A stretch of 64,000 nucleotides of DNA from Francisella philomiragia subsp. philomiragia ATCC 25015 (lineage in GTDB: Bacteria; Pseudomonadota; Gammaproteobacteria; Francisellales; Francisellaceae). The notes beneath the pieces were generated by a model that did no database searches, was not told the DNA's origin, and worked only from the letters and a program-made list of their open reading frames with translations. Shown piece after piece: positions 10,160 to 20,515 of this stretch (position 1 is its first letter; each line of letters begins with the position of its first letter). Made by a program: the position numbers and the translations under genes. The stretch lies in contig NZ_DS999312.1 in assembly GCF_000156715.1 (NCBI RefSeq), positions 1 to 64,000 of the forward strand. Direction: 5' to 3'.

Positions 10160-10602
10160 AAAGTATACTTATAGTTTATAAGCTCATCTTTTTTTGGTCC
10201 AGATATTTTCCATACTAGACTAATCTCACTCTCTAAATTGTAAAGTTCAGCTGAATATAAATCATCAATACATATATGAGCCTGCTCACTTTGCCATAAG
10301 TTATCATCTATACGTATTAAATCAAAAAGTTTGACAAGATTGTTATAACCAAATCGAGCATGAGATAAACTTATGCGCTGTGAATTTATCTTTTGCCAGA
10401 TATATTCGTTAGAAATGTTTATAGGTTTTTTTGAACCATCAAGTATAAAAGAACCTTCTTCTTTGAAGTATATACAATTATCTTTTTGATGAGTTATGAC
10501 AGTGCCATGTCCATGACCATTCCAGCCTGTTTGAGAGTTTTTGCCGCTCTTCGACTCATACTTAAAGTACTGTATATTAAGTAGCTTAGAGAATAGTTCC
10601 AT
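10156..10602 (-). CDS. DUF6314-like protein of unknown function
   Basis: A 148-residue soluble protein with no signal peptide. The overall pattern matches what I recall of DUF6314: an N-terminal GHGHGTV turn, EEGSFILDG, HARFGY, then HICIDDLYSAEL and a C-terminal WKISGPKKDELINYKY. Members of that family have a lipocalin-like predicted fold and no known reaction. It ends against kdpE and is transcribed from the spacer shared with the downstream permease gene. The family assignment is from memory of the motif pattern; function is unknown. Confidence 0.6.
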   Translation of the reverse strand: MELFSKLLNIQYFKYESKSGKNSQTGWNGHGHGTVITHQKDNCIYFKEEGSFILDGSKKPINISNEYIWQKINSQRISLSHARFGYNNLVKLFDLIRIDDNLWQSEQAHICIDDLYSAELYNLESEISLVWKISGPKKDELINYKYTF

Positions 10603-10731
10603 AGTGTTAACAAATTTAGTTTTTATGACTGTGATTATATGAAAAAATTGTTAGATAAGTCAGCATTATTTGCTTAGTTGTTAAAATAGAGTTATTATTT
10701 CAGCGCTTAATAAAAAATTATAATAAATTTT

Positions 10732-11925
10732 ATGAACTCCAAATCTATCGGCTCAGTTTTTTTGATAATAGGTACTACTATTGGAGCAGGAATGCTATCT
10801 TTACCTTTGATAGTTGCTTCATGTGGATTTACTATGGCGACAATTCTTCTTGTATTATCATGGAGTGTAATGTATGTAACAGCTATTAAGCTATTGAGAG
10901 TTTGTGCAGAATATCCTCTTGGAGTTAATTTCACAACAATGATGCAGTCAAGAGTATCTAAAGGGTATCTGATATTTTTTACGGTAATTTATTTGTTATT
11001 GCTTTATTCATTAATGTCAGCATATACAACACAAGGCTCATCATTAGTAGCTACAATCGGAAGTCTTGAGGGTTCTTCGAAATTTGACGTAGCGTTATCG
11101 GCTATTATTTTTACGCTAATATTTGGTGCTTTAATGTTTAGCTATAGAGTGAGTGACTATGCAAATAGGACTTTTGTAATACTTAAGTTTGTGTTTTTTG
11201 CAGTAGCTGTCGTTATTATGTTGCTATATATAAATACGAGTTATTTAAGTAGAGCGCCTCTTAGTTTTTCAGCATTTATTTTTGCGTGGCCGACACTTTT
11301 ACCATCTTTTGGTTTTCATAATATAATTCCTGTTATTTATGAGTATCAAAAAGGAGATATTAAAAGTCTAAAAAAAAGTATACTTATAGGCAGTTTATGT
11401 GTTTTGATTATATATATAATTTGGATTTTATTGGCTTTGGCTCTTATTCCTCAGCAAGGTTTGCATAGTTACCAAACATTATTTATGTCTAATAATACTC
11501 CTATGGGACTTGCTTCAGAAATTAGACAAGTCTCGGGCTCTGATTTTTTAGAAACTGGTCTAAATGCATTTATCCATATAGCTATCATTACATCTTTTAT
11601 TGGTGTGGGAATTTCTTTAATGCATTATATTCGTGATTTATTCTCTCGTTATAATAAGAAAATAACTAATTTAGCATTAGGTCTTGTTTGTTTCATTCCG
11701 CCTTTAGTATTTACTGTTTTCTACCCTAGAGGGTTTATACTTGCGTTACAGTATGCTGCAATATTCGCTGTGATAATATTTGTTTATACGCCAGCATTTT
11801 TAAGTAGAAAGGCAGATCTTAAGGTGTATTATTCAAATATCTATGTGATATCAATGGGAAGTATAGTAATATTTTTTCAAATTTTTAATCTGTGTTTCGA
11901 TATCAATCCATTTACTGGTTTTTAA
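10732..11925 (+). CDS. Aromatic amino acid permease, HAAAP family (TyrP/Mtr-like)
   Basis: A 397-residue inner-membrane permease with about 11 membrane helices. The N-terminal signature GTTIGAGMLSLPL is that of the hydroxy/aromatic amino acid permease family (TyrP, Mtr, TnaB), and FAWPTLLPSFGFHNIIP is the typical mid-protein segment. Such carriers import tyrosine or tryptophan with protons. Francisella genomes hold several paralogues, so the substrate cannot be assigned. No strong ribosome site precedes the ATG at 10732. Confidence 0.8.
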   Translation: MNSKSIGSVFLIIGTTIGAGMLSLPLIVASCGFTMATILLVLSWSVMYVTAIKLLRVCAEYPLGVNFTTMMQSRVSKGYLIFFTVIYLLLLYSLMSAYTTQGSSLVATIGSLEGSSKFDVALSAIIFTLIFGALMFSYRVSDYANRTFVILKFVFFAVAVVIMLLYINTSYLSRAPLSFSAFIFAWPTLLPSFGFHNIIPVIYEYQKGDIKSLKKSILIGSLCVLIIYIIWILLALALIPQQGLHSYQTLFMSNNTPMGLASEIRQVSGSDFLETGLNAFIHIAIITSFIGVGISLMHYIRDLFSRYNKKITNLALGLVCFIPPLVFTVFYPRGFILALQYAAIFAVIIFVYTPAFLSRKADLKVYYSNIYVISMGSIVIFFQIFNLCFDINPFTGF

Positions 11926-11988
11926 ATAGTCGATGATAATTTAAGCTAGAACATATATAATGTATGATTAGCATTTTTATAAGTATAA

Positions 11989-13005
<1,017 letters not shown>

Positions 13006-13012
13006 ATGATAG

Positions 13013-14887
13013 ATGAAAATAAAGAATCTAATATTTGGTTCACCAATTCCTAATGCAAAGCAACAAGAACAAAAAATAGGTTTATTTGCCGGATTTGCAA
13101 TATTATCATCAAATGCTTTATCTTCAGTTTCTTATGCAACGGGAGAAGTTTTTATAGTTTTAGCTACAGCAGGTGCTGTAGCTGTTTCACAGTACTCTAT
13201 AGGAGTATCAGTGATGGTTATACTATTGATGCTATTGATGGGTTTCTCTTATGCTCAAGTCATAAGAGCGCATCCAGAAGGTGGCGGATCATATTCAATA
13301 GTAAAAGCACATTTTAGTGAAAGATTGGTTTTACTAACTTCAGCATCATTGATTATTGATTATATACTTACTGTGGCAGTTTCGGTTTCGACGGCAGCAG
13401 TAGCTATTAGTTCAGCATTTCCGGGGTTAGAAAATTATAGTACTAAGTTAGCATTATGTTTTTTAGTCTTTTTGATGATTATGAATTTAAGAGGAGTAAA
13501 ATCTACAGCAAAAATTTTTGTGTGGCCAACATATATGTTTATCGTGTCAATAATTGTGATGATAATAGTGGGCATATATCAGTATAATCATGGCACTCTA
13601 GAGACTTTTAGCTATAAAGAAGACTATCTTAATCAAATGCAAGCATCAATGGGTGTGTTGACAATAACACTAGTTCTTAGAGCTTTTTCTTCGGGAAGTT
13701 CAGCTTTGACTGGTATAGAGTCTTATGCTAATGGTGTTTCTGCTTATAAGTCACCAGGACTATCTAAGGCTATTGTTGGGCTATTACTGATGGTTTTCTT
13801 ATCTATCGTGATGTTTGCGGGAGTTACCTTTATTGCTGCAAAGACACAGATACTTCCTAATTTCTCTGAAAGCGTTCTATCTCAAGTAGCTCACCAAGTT
13901 TTAGGGAATGGATTTTTTTATTACTTTTTACAAGCATCAACATGTTTGATTTTGCTTATGGCTGCTAATACATGCTTTACAGGGTTTCCTATTCTTGCTG
14001 CAATTATGAGTAAGGATAATTATCTACCCGAACAGCTTCAGCGTCTAGGTGATAGATTTGCTTTTAGAAATGGTATTCTTATTTTGACAGTTTTATCAGC
14101 TATTTTAGTTATTATTTTTGATGCTAAAGTTAGTAGATTAATCCCTTTATATGCATTTGGTGTTTTTATTGCGTTTACTCTTTGCCAAGCAGGTTTAGTT
14201 AAATACTGGTATAAAAATAAGCGTATTTATAAGAGTTGGGGCTTAAGAGCCTTTATTAATGCTTTTGGCTGTGTAGCAACCTTTGTTGTTTTGATTACTA
14301 TTATTGAGAGTAAATTCTTTGAGGGTGTCTGGATTGTAATAATTGCTATATTGATAATAATGTATGGTTTATATTCAATTAAAATGCACTACATTAAAAG
14401 AGAACATAATCTAGCTTTAAGTATTGATGAGGCTGTTGTAAATGCGTGTATACATGAGAATTTAAAACCAAAAATAGTTATACTAATCTCCCGTATTCAC
14501 CGTGGTACAATAGATGCGTTGACATTGGCGAGAAATATCTCTGATGATATAACACCAGTATTTGTTTCAGCAAATGAAAAGAAAATAGAAAAAATAAAAA
14601 CTGAATGGAAGAATCTTGCATTCAAAGAAAAGCTTCTTGTGATGCGACCGGTTTATAATTCATTTATCACACCTGTATTACAGATTTTGCACAAGAATGA
14701 TTTGAGAGATCCTGAAAAAGGATATTCTGTAGTAATAATTCCTGAGGTTGTAAATACAAAGTGGTGGCATTTCTTATTGCATAACCAAAATTCGCGCATG
14801 GTTAAGCTAGCTATTGCCGCGATGGATAAAAAAGATAATAAGACAGCTACTAGAGTGGTTATCTCTGTACCGTATAAGGCAGAATAA
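13013..14887 (+). CDS. KimA-type potassium transporter (APC superfamily)
   Basis: A 624-residue protein with about 12 membrane helices and a C-terminal cytoplasmic USP-like domain (about residues 465-620). It would usually be called an amino acid permease, but its landmark segments agree with Bacillus subtilis KimA (formerly YdaO), a K+:H+ symporter: SSNALSSVSYATGE, HPEGGGSYS, DYILTVAVSVS, NLRGVKS, AFSSGSSALTGIE, AANTCFTGFP and the C-terminal WWHFLLHNQ. K+ transport is inferred from this similarity and fits the nearby kdp operon. It starts 7 bases after obgE, and the next gene follows in 3 bases. Confidence 0.75.
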   Translation: MKIKNLIFGSPIPNAKQQEQKIGLFAGFAILSSNALSSVSYATGEVFIVLATAGAVAVSQYSIGVSVMVILLMLLMGFSYAQVIRAHPEGGGSYSIVKAHFSERLVLLTSASLIIDYILTVAVSVSTAAVAISSAFPGLENYSTKLALCFLVFLMIMNLRGVKSTAKIFVWPTYMFIVSIIVMIIVGIYQYNHGTLETFSYKEDYLNQMQASMGVLTITLVLRAFSSGSSALTGIESYANGVSAYKSPGLSKAIVGLLLMVFLSIVMFAGVTFIAAKTQILPNFSESVLSQVAHQVLGNGFFYYFLQASTCLILLMAANTCFTGFPILAAIMSKDNYLPEQLQRLGDRFAFRNGILILTVLSAILVIIFDAKVSRLIPLYAFGVFIAFTLCQAGLVKYWYKNKRIYKSWGLRAFINAFGCVATFVVLITIIESKFFEGVWIVIIAILIIMYGLYSIKMHYIKREHNLALSIDEAVVNACIHENLKPKIVILISRIHRGTIDALTLARNISDDITPVFVSANEKKIEKIKTEWKNLAFKEKLLVMRPVYNSFITPVLQILHKNDLRDPEKGYSVVIIPEVVNTKWWHFLLHNQNSRMVKLAIAAMDKKDNKTATRVVISVPYKAE

Positions 14888-14890
14888 CGA

Positions 14891-16561
14891 ATGTTGAGAT
14901 TTTTTGGAAATTTCTGGCATATATCTGATTTTTTCTGGAAAAGTAAGTACGGTAAAATAGCACTGGCAATAGTAGCTTTGTTACTAGTCCTTGAAGGCTT
15001 GGGGGTTGCTCTAAGTGTTTACTTAAACTCATGGAATGTTGGGTTCTATAACTCAATTCAAGAATATAATAAAGCATTGTTGATACACCAGTTAATTATC
15101 TTCATAGTCTTGATATCATTGATGATGTTTAACTTCTTTCTATCATATTTAGTTAAGCAGTTCTTTGTTATTTTTATCCGTAAACCAATGACTGATTTTT
15201 ATACTAAAAATTGGCTGTACTCAAGATCATACTATAGAAGTAAACAGGTTGATAATCCAGAAGAAAGGATTGATGAAGATGTTACAAGATTTATTACCGA
15301 TTCACAGTCATTATTTTTAGGAATCACAAGAAGTATTTTTAGTTTTTTCTCATTTGCGGTAGTTTTGTGGGGATTATCAGGAGACTATACTTTCAATATT
15401 TTAGGTGTAGATATTACCATCTATGGCTATCTTTTTTGGGTGGCTTTTTTATTGGGTCTTTTGAATATTGTTGTAGTATTTTGGGTTGGTAGACCCTTGA
15501 AAAAGCTAGTGTATCAAAAACAGAAGTTACAAGCTAACTTTAGATACCACTTATCTACCATCAGAAACAATAGACTCTCAGTTAGGGACTATAATGCCGA
15601 AAGATATGAATATGCTCGTTCTAGAAGGAATTTCAAAGCAATTGTAACTAACTTCTATAGTTTAATGTTCCGTAATGCAAAAATAGATGTTGTAAATACG
15701 CTATTTAGTCAAGTCTATGCAATTATCGGTACAATCTTGTCATTACCTAGATATTTTGCAAAACAGATAAGCTTTGGTCAGATGATGCAGGTAAACTCAG
15801 CAGTAATGCAAGTGATATTTCCTATGGTTTATTTGACATATGTATATGAGACCTTAGCTAGCTTAAGAGCTAGTATGTCACGACTTACAGAGTTAAAGCA
15901 TGAAATATCCTCAGAAAAAACAAACTCTGATGAGATAGATATGCTTAATTGTGAAGAAAGTATTTTAGAGGTAAATAGCTTTTCGTTGCAAAAATCACAA
16001 AACTCACCATTCTTGTTGGATAACATATGTTTTAGGCTAAAGAGTCAAGAAAGATTGCTTATAAGTGGCCATTCTGGCATTGGTAAAAGTACTCTGTTAA
16101 GAGCTATTGCAGGAGTTGGGTGTGGTAGTCACGATGGAGATATTATCTTTGCCAAGAAGTGTCTCAAGATTTGTTTATTGCCTCAGAAACCTTATTACCC
16201 TGAAGATGATTTTAAGCGAGCTATTTTTTATCCAATACAGTCGGGAATACCTTCGGATGATAAGTTTATCGAGATTCTTGAGTTATTAAATGTCGGCTAC
16301 TTAGCAAAATACATAAATACAATAAATGATTGGCGAAATTTTCTATCGTCTGGTGAGCAGCAAAAGCTTAATTTCTGTAGGATTTTTGTTAAAGAGTATG
16401 ATTTACTATTACTTGATGAGGCAACTTCAAATATTGATATAAATTCTGAAAGAAAAATATATGAAATTCTACAAGAAAAAGGATTTACATATATCTCAAC
16501 AAGTCATAGTGAGAGAGTTAGAGAATACCATGATAGCTTTTTAGATTTTTCTAATGATTGA
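14891..16561 (+). CDS. ABC transporter permease/ATPase, YddA/SbmA-BacA-like
   Basis: A 556-residue half transporter: six-helix membrane domain (about 1-330) of the ABC_membrane_2/SbmA-BacA type, including the NSWNVGFYNSIQ segment, fused to an ATPase domain with Walker A SGHSGIGKST, signature LSSGEQQKL, Walker B LLLLDEATS and a switch His in STSHSE. Relatives (YddA, BacA-like proteins) move vitamin B12, peptides or lipids; the substrate here is unknown. It starts 3 bases after the KimA-like gene, so obgE and these two likely form one operon. Its end overlaps nhaD by 11 bases tail to tail. Confidence 0.8.
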   Translation: MLRFFGNFWHISDFFWKSKYGKIALAIVALLLVLEGLGVALSVYLNSWNVGFYNSIQEYNKALLIHQLIIFIVLISLMMFNFFLSYLVKQFFVIFIRKPMTDFYTKNWLYSRSYYRSKQVDNPEERIDEDVTRFITDSQSLFLGITRSIFSFFSFAVVLWGLSGDYTFNILGVDITIYGYLFWVAFLLGLLNIVVVFWVGRPLKKLVYQKQKLQANFRYHLSTIRNNRLSVRDYNAERYEYARSRRNFKAIVTNFYSLMFRNAKIDVVNTLFSQVYAIIGTILSLPRYFAKQISFGQMMQVNSAVMQVIFPMVYLTYVYETLASLRASMSRLTELKHEISSEKTNSDEIDMLNCEESILEVNSFSLQKSQNSPFLLDNICFRLKSQERLLISGHSGIGKSTLLRAIAGVGCGSHDGDIIFAKKCLKICLLPQKPYYPEDDFKRAIFYPIQSGIPSDDKFIEILELLNVGYLAKYINTINDWRNFLSSGEQQKLNFCRIFVKEYDLLLLDEATSNIDINSERKIYEILQEKGFTYISTSHSERVREYHDSFLDFSND

Positions 16562-17978
16562 TCAAAAGATGAACAATAATACTAGCGAAATAACCTATGG
16601 CAATAACCCAAGTCCACTTGAGGTGCCCCATAAAAGTATATTTACCTTTGGATTTACCCATCACGGCAACACCAGCTGCTGAGCCTATAGCTAGTAAGCT
16701 ACCACCAACCCCAGCAGTTAGAGTTATTAGTAACCATTGAGCATGTTCCATTGTTGGATTCATGCTAAGGACAGCAAACATAACAGGGATGTTATCAATA
16801 ATTGCTGAAAGTATACCAATAATTGTATTTGCTTGAGTATGTGCAGAGAAAAGGCTTGGTGCAATTGATTGCATATCTGTATAGATATATTGAGATGCTA
16901 AACCAAGATAGCCTAAAGCTGCTAGTCCTTGTACAGAAACTAATATTCCATAGAAAAACAACAGTGTATCCCACTCTGCTTCTTTGACTTTATCAAAGAT
17001 ATCAAAAGCATGAGGAGGCATTTTGTGTTTTTTAGGATTCCTATTCTCATAAGCAATTTTCAGTCCGTAGATATAGTTGTATATCATTACATATCCGAAG
17101 CCAGTCATCATTCCTAGTGATGGTGGTAAGTGAAGTAAATGCTCAAATGATACAGCAGTAGCAATCGTTAAGATAAATAGCAAAATAACTGGAATAGCGC
17201 CACGCTTAAGCTCTACTTTTTCCTCTATTATCGATTGAGATTCCATTTTTGGTATAAAAAAGCTCATAATAATAGCTGGTACTAAGAAGTTCACTAATGA
17301 TGGTACAAATATAGCAAAGAATTCTGTGAATTTTACAACTCCAGTTTGCCAGACCATCAGCGTAGTAATATCTCCAAATGGAGAAAATGCACCGCCTGCA
17401 TTTGCTGCAACTACAATATTAACACAAGCCATAGTAATAAACTTTTTATTGTCTTTGCCAATAGATATTACAACAGTACTCATCACTAGAGCAGTTGTTA
17501 GGTTATCAGCAACTGCCGATAGAAAAAAAGCTATAATACCGGTAAGCCAAAATGTTGCTAGATATCCAAAGCCAGCTCTTAGTAGTGTACTTTTTAGCTT
17601 AGCAAAGACATTTCGATCTTCCATTAGATTGATATATGCCATTGCGACTAATAAGAATAATAAAAGCTCACCATACTCAGTCATAATATGGTCAAAGTTT
17701 GAATGTACAATATTGTCCGCGCCAACTGATTTGCCAACTATTGCTACTAATGTCCATATAATACCTGCTGCGAGGATTACAGGTTTGGACTTATTGAGTT
17801 TAGTGAAGTCTTCGGTCATAACAAATAAATAAGCAATTACAAAAACCACAACAGCAGCAATCGCTAGTGGTTGGTCAACAGCATGAACACTCACCGCACT
17901 TAGAGATTTAGCCCCTTCAGCAAATGATAATATAGGTAACATGCTTGTAAATATTATAAGTAGGAGTTTTTTAAACAT
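16551..17978 (-). CDS. nhaD: Na+/H+ antiporter NhaD
   Basis: A 475-residue inner-membrane sodium/proton antiporter with an N-terminal signal-like segment (residues 1-20) and about 12 helices. The NhaD/ArsB-type motifs are present: SAVADNLTTALVMS, NAGGAFSPFGDITTLMVW, and SAIIDNIPVMFAVLSM, in which the two Asp-Asn pairs are expected ion ligands. C-terminal GGSLLAIGSAAGVAVMG is also typical. It is a single-gene unit facing the ABC gene. It adds Na+ export to the K+ uptake genes in this part of the window. Confidence 0.92.
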   Translation of the reverse strand: MFKKLLLIIFTSMLPILSFAEGAKSLSAVSVHAVDQPLAIAAVVVFVIAYLFVMTEDFTKLNKSKPVILAAGIIWTLVAIVGKSVGADNIVHSNFDHIMTEYGELLLFLLVAMAYINLMEDRNVFAKLKSTLLRAGFGYLATFWLTGIIAFFLSAVADNLTTALVMSTVVISIGKDNKKFITMACVNIVVAANAGGAFSPFGDITTLMVWQTGVVKFTEFFAIFVPSLVNFLVPAIIMSFFIPKMESQSIIEEKVELKRGAIPVILLFILTIATAVSFEHLLHLPPSLGMMTGFGYVMIYNYIYGLKIAYENRNPKKHKMPPHAFDIFDKVKEAEWDTLLFFYGILVSVQGLAALGYLGLASQYIYTDMQSIAPSLFSAHTQANTIIGILSAIIDNIPVMFAVLSMNPTMEHAQWLLITLTAGVGGSLLAIGSAAGVAVMGKSKGKYTFMGHLKWTWVIAIGYFASIIVHLLINH

Positions 17979-18151
17979 TATATTTAAATAAAAATTATCG
18001 ATGGCGCTATTATAACATTGTCAGCTAGAGAGTTAAGAAAATAAACTAAGCTTTTAGCTTTGGTAGTACTACTATACTAAATGGGTAACATATTTATATT
18101 AATCTGATATAATAACCCGCTACTTACATATAAAATACAAGGGGTGTTTCT

Positions 18152-19336
18152 ATGTGGAAATATTCTCCAATTAAAACTATTCTTATTCTAGGACCTATGG
18201 TTTTTGCTTTTGCATTAGCCATGGATGTCTATATGCCTGTTCTACCAGATATGCGAGAGGCTTTTAATACAACTCAGCAAATGGTGCAAGTCACATTATC
18301 TTTGTTTCTGGTTGTTACAGGAGTCGGTCAGCTTATTCTAGGACCATTATCAGATCAATTTGGTAGATTCAAAATTATTTTAATATCATCTATTATATTT
18401 TTGATAGGGTCGGTTTTATGTGCAATCTCTCAAGATATTGAGTTTTTGATATTTTCGAGAGTTGTTCAGGCTGTGGGGTGCTGTGGTCTATCAGTATGTG
18501 CTTTTGCAATTATTAGAGATGCATTCTTCGGTAAAACAAGTTCGATGATATACAGCTTTATTAATGCGATAATCTCTGTTTCACCAATAGTAGGGCCATT
18601 AATTGGAGTGCAATTAGCGATACATTTTCCATGGTATTCCGCTTTTATATTTCTGACTATATTAGCTTTTGTTTCATTTTTGATAATAGTATTTTTTGTC
18701 AAAGAAAGCTTACCTGTTGAAAGACGCAAAAAGATGACTTTGAGTGTTTTTGCGAGATATTTACATGTGTTAAAGTCTTTACAGTTTTGGGCGTATTCGC
18801 TAGCAGCTGTATCAGGGATGGTTTCGTTTTTTATATTATTTTCAATGACTCCATACATTATTAACTATTTGGGTTACCCTATTTCAGAGATATACATTGT
18901 ATTTGGTTCAGCAGGGGTGGCATTTTTGATAGGTTCAATATTTGCTGGAGTTATTGTTAATGCACTGGGTGTCTATAACACTGCCTTTCTTGGTGTGGTG
19001 TGTGTATTTATTGCAGGTGTTTTGTCATTTAGTATATATGAAATATGGGGATTAAGTTTATGGGGCTTTTTTGCTCCGTGTTTCTTAGCGACATTTGGTT
19101 GTGCCCTTACCGCAGGTACTGGCGCTAGTGGTAGCATGGAGCCATTCTATGAAATGGCGGGTGTTGCAGCAGCATTATTTGGAACTATGGAGTTTGCTAT
19201 TAGTGGAACTATAGGCAGCATAGCGATGTTATTCCCAGCAACTAGCTCTTTACCAATAGCAATTACAATGATTATTATTTCTATTATTGCGGCCTCATTG
19301 TTAATTCTAGTCAAAATCACACAGACAAAAGAATAG
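18152..19336 (+). CDS. MFS multidrug transporter, Bcr/CflA family
   Basis: A 394-residue, 12-helix drug:proton exporter. Family hallmarks are the N-terminal AMDVYMPVLPDM, the GPLSDQFGR loop 2-3 motif and RVVQAVGCCGLSVCAFAIIRD. A TATAAT at 18108-18113 and AAGGGG before the ATG at 18152 mark its own promoter and ribosome site. Substrate unknown. A second Bcr/CflA-type gene, truncated, lies near 22 kb but is not a close copy. Confidence 0.85.
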   Translation: MWKYSPIKTILILGPMVFAFALAMDVYMPVLPDMREAFNTTQQMVQVTLSLFLVVTGVGQLILGPLSDQFGRFKIILISSIIFLIGSVLCAISQDIEFLIFSRVVQAVGCCGLSVCAFAIIRDAFFGKTSSMIYSFINAIISVSPIVGPLIGVQLAIHFPWYSAFIFLTILAFVSFLIIVFFVKESLPVERRKKMTLSVFARYLHVLKSLQFWAYSLAAVSGMVSFFILFSMTPYIINYLGYPISEIYIVFGSAGVAFLIGSIFAGVIVNALGVYNTAFLGVVCVFIAGVLSFSIYEIWGLSLWGFFAPCFLATFGCALTAGTGASGSMEPFYEMAGVAAALFGTMEFAISGTIGSIAMLFPATSSLPIAITMIIISIIAASLLILVKITQTKE

Positions 19337-19365
19337 CTAATATTTATAAATCTTAGAAGTTACTT

Positions 19366-19527
19366 ATGCTAAAAATATTAAAAACTATATTTAGTACAGT
19401 CAAATCGATATGGAGCGCTTACTGGAGCTGGTATATGGATTCGTGGAGAAGAATTGCCCCAATAAGATACTTTGGAATTTTTCTTATGATATTGATAATA
19501 ATATACGAAGTTTTCTTTAAATCTTAA
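19366..19527 (+). CDS. Small single-helix membrane protein (53 aa)
   Basis: An open frame ATG 19366 to TAA 19525-19527, 30 bases after the MFS gene and in the same direction, with AGAAG upstream. The product has a Trp/Tyr-rich amphipathic first half (SIWSAYWSWYMDSWRR) and one hydrophobic helix (about residues 35-50, FGIFLMILIIIYEVFF). The tidy composition and start context suggest a real small protein. I do not recognise a family. Confidence 0.5.
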   Translation: MLKILKTIFSTVKSIWSAYWSWYMDSWRRIAPIRYFGIFLMILIIIYEVFFKS

Positions 19528-19595
19528 CTTAATAATGCTCGTGAAGCATAGTCTTATGAATTGTGGTTAGTTTCTGTCAATCTTTAAGTTTTAAT

Positions 19596-19642
19596 ATGCA
19601 TATATGCATGACAGCTATGCGCATATAGATATTTTTATCTAT
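19596..19642. promoter_or_regulatory. Palindromes upstream of the secreted-protein gene
   Basis: The 263-base spacer before 19791 holds a perfect 14-base palindrome ATGCATATATGCAT (19596-19609) and a hairpin ATAGATA-TTTT-TATCTAT (19625-19642). They could be an operator or part of a 5' leader of the secreted protein gene, or a terminator for the upstream unit. No function can be assigned from sequence. Confidence 0.3.
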
Positions 19643-19790
19643 CTTGAGATAAATTAGAATCACTGGTATTGAGTCATCATAACCTTAATTATTGCCTTTT
19701 GAATAAATATAGATGTTCTTATAGATCAAAGGCAAAAGTTAGATACTCTAATTTCAAGAATTGATTTTATAAGAAACCAAAGGATAAACT

Positions 19791-20465
19791 ATGAAAAAAA
19801 CATCACTTGTTGTAGTGGCGCTATTTACGTCAACATTAGCCTTAGCAACACCATTCACTTTGAATATTGATAATCAGTCTGAAGCACAGGGATTGCAACT
19901 TCATTCATCTACTGATGGGGATAAGAACCTTGAAAAAGGCATCAATACTTTTAATCTTGATACTCAAAATCAGTATGAGATCCGTATACCAAATGTTCAG
20001 ATAATAGGATCATTGAAGCAAGATGCAAGCTTTTTTACTATGCAGAGTGTTCCAATGAATCCACAATATTATCAAAATTTGAATGTTGAAATCTCATCTC
20101 CAAATGGTTCATACAAAACTGTAACACCAAAGCAAGCTAATGGCATATGTAGTATTGATACTCAAGGGCAGGGCATTACTTGTAGAATATCGAAAGTAGC
20201 ACCAAGCGAGCTTAATATTACCCTCACAGGAGGTAAAGCTCCTGAGCCAATAGCTGAGTATACTTACGATGCGGGTGTTTGGGATGATTCAAAAATATAT
20301 CAAGTCAAATATAATCCAACTTTGTACCCTAAAGTAATATATTCGGTAGATGGAGGAAAGAACTATATGTCATATGTAGCTTGTTGGTATGCAGATGCTT
20401 CAAATACTCCAGGAAATGGTGATCCTTGGAGAGAGTACGATCCATCAAAAAATGTTTGCTCGTAA
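19791..20465 (+). CDS. Secreted protein with C-terminal chitin-binding-like module
   Basis: A 224-residue exported protein: signal peptide MKKTSLVVVALFTSTLALA with a cleavage site after ALA, a beta-rich middle (about 20-150) and a C-terminal stretch of about 60 residues (YDAGVWDDSKIYQV ... YMSYVACWYADASNTPG ... DPWREYDP) whose spacing of aromatic residues resembles carbohydrate-binding module 5/12 found on chitinases and chitin-binding proteins. Two Cys pairs may form disulfides. A role in binding chitin or a related glycan is inference. It has its own leader and ends 50 bases before the convergent trhP. Confidence 0.6.
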   Translation: MKKTSLVVVALFTSTLALATPFTLNIDNQSEAQGLQLHSSTDGDKNLEKGINTFNLDTQNQYEIRIPNVQIIGSLKQDASFFTMQSVPMNPQYYQNLNVEISSPNGSYKTVTPKQANGICSIDTQGQGITCRISKVAPSELNITLTGGKAPEPIAEYTYDAGVWDDSKIYQVKYNPTLYPKVIYSVDGGKNYMSYVACWYADASNTPGNGDPWREYDPSKNVCS

Positions 20466-20515
20466 AATCTCCATGATTAAAACCATACTCTAAAGCTATC
20501 TAGACACTATTTATT

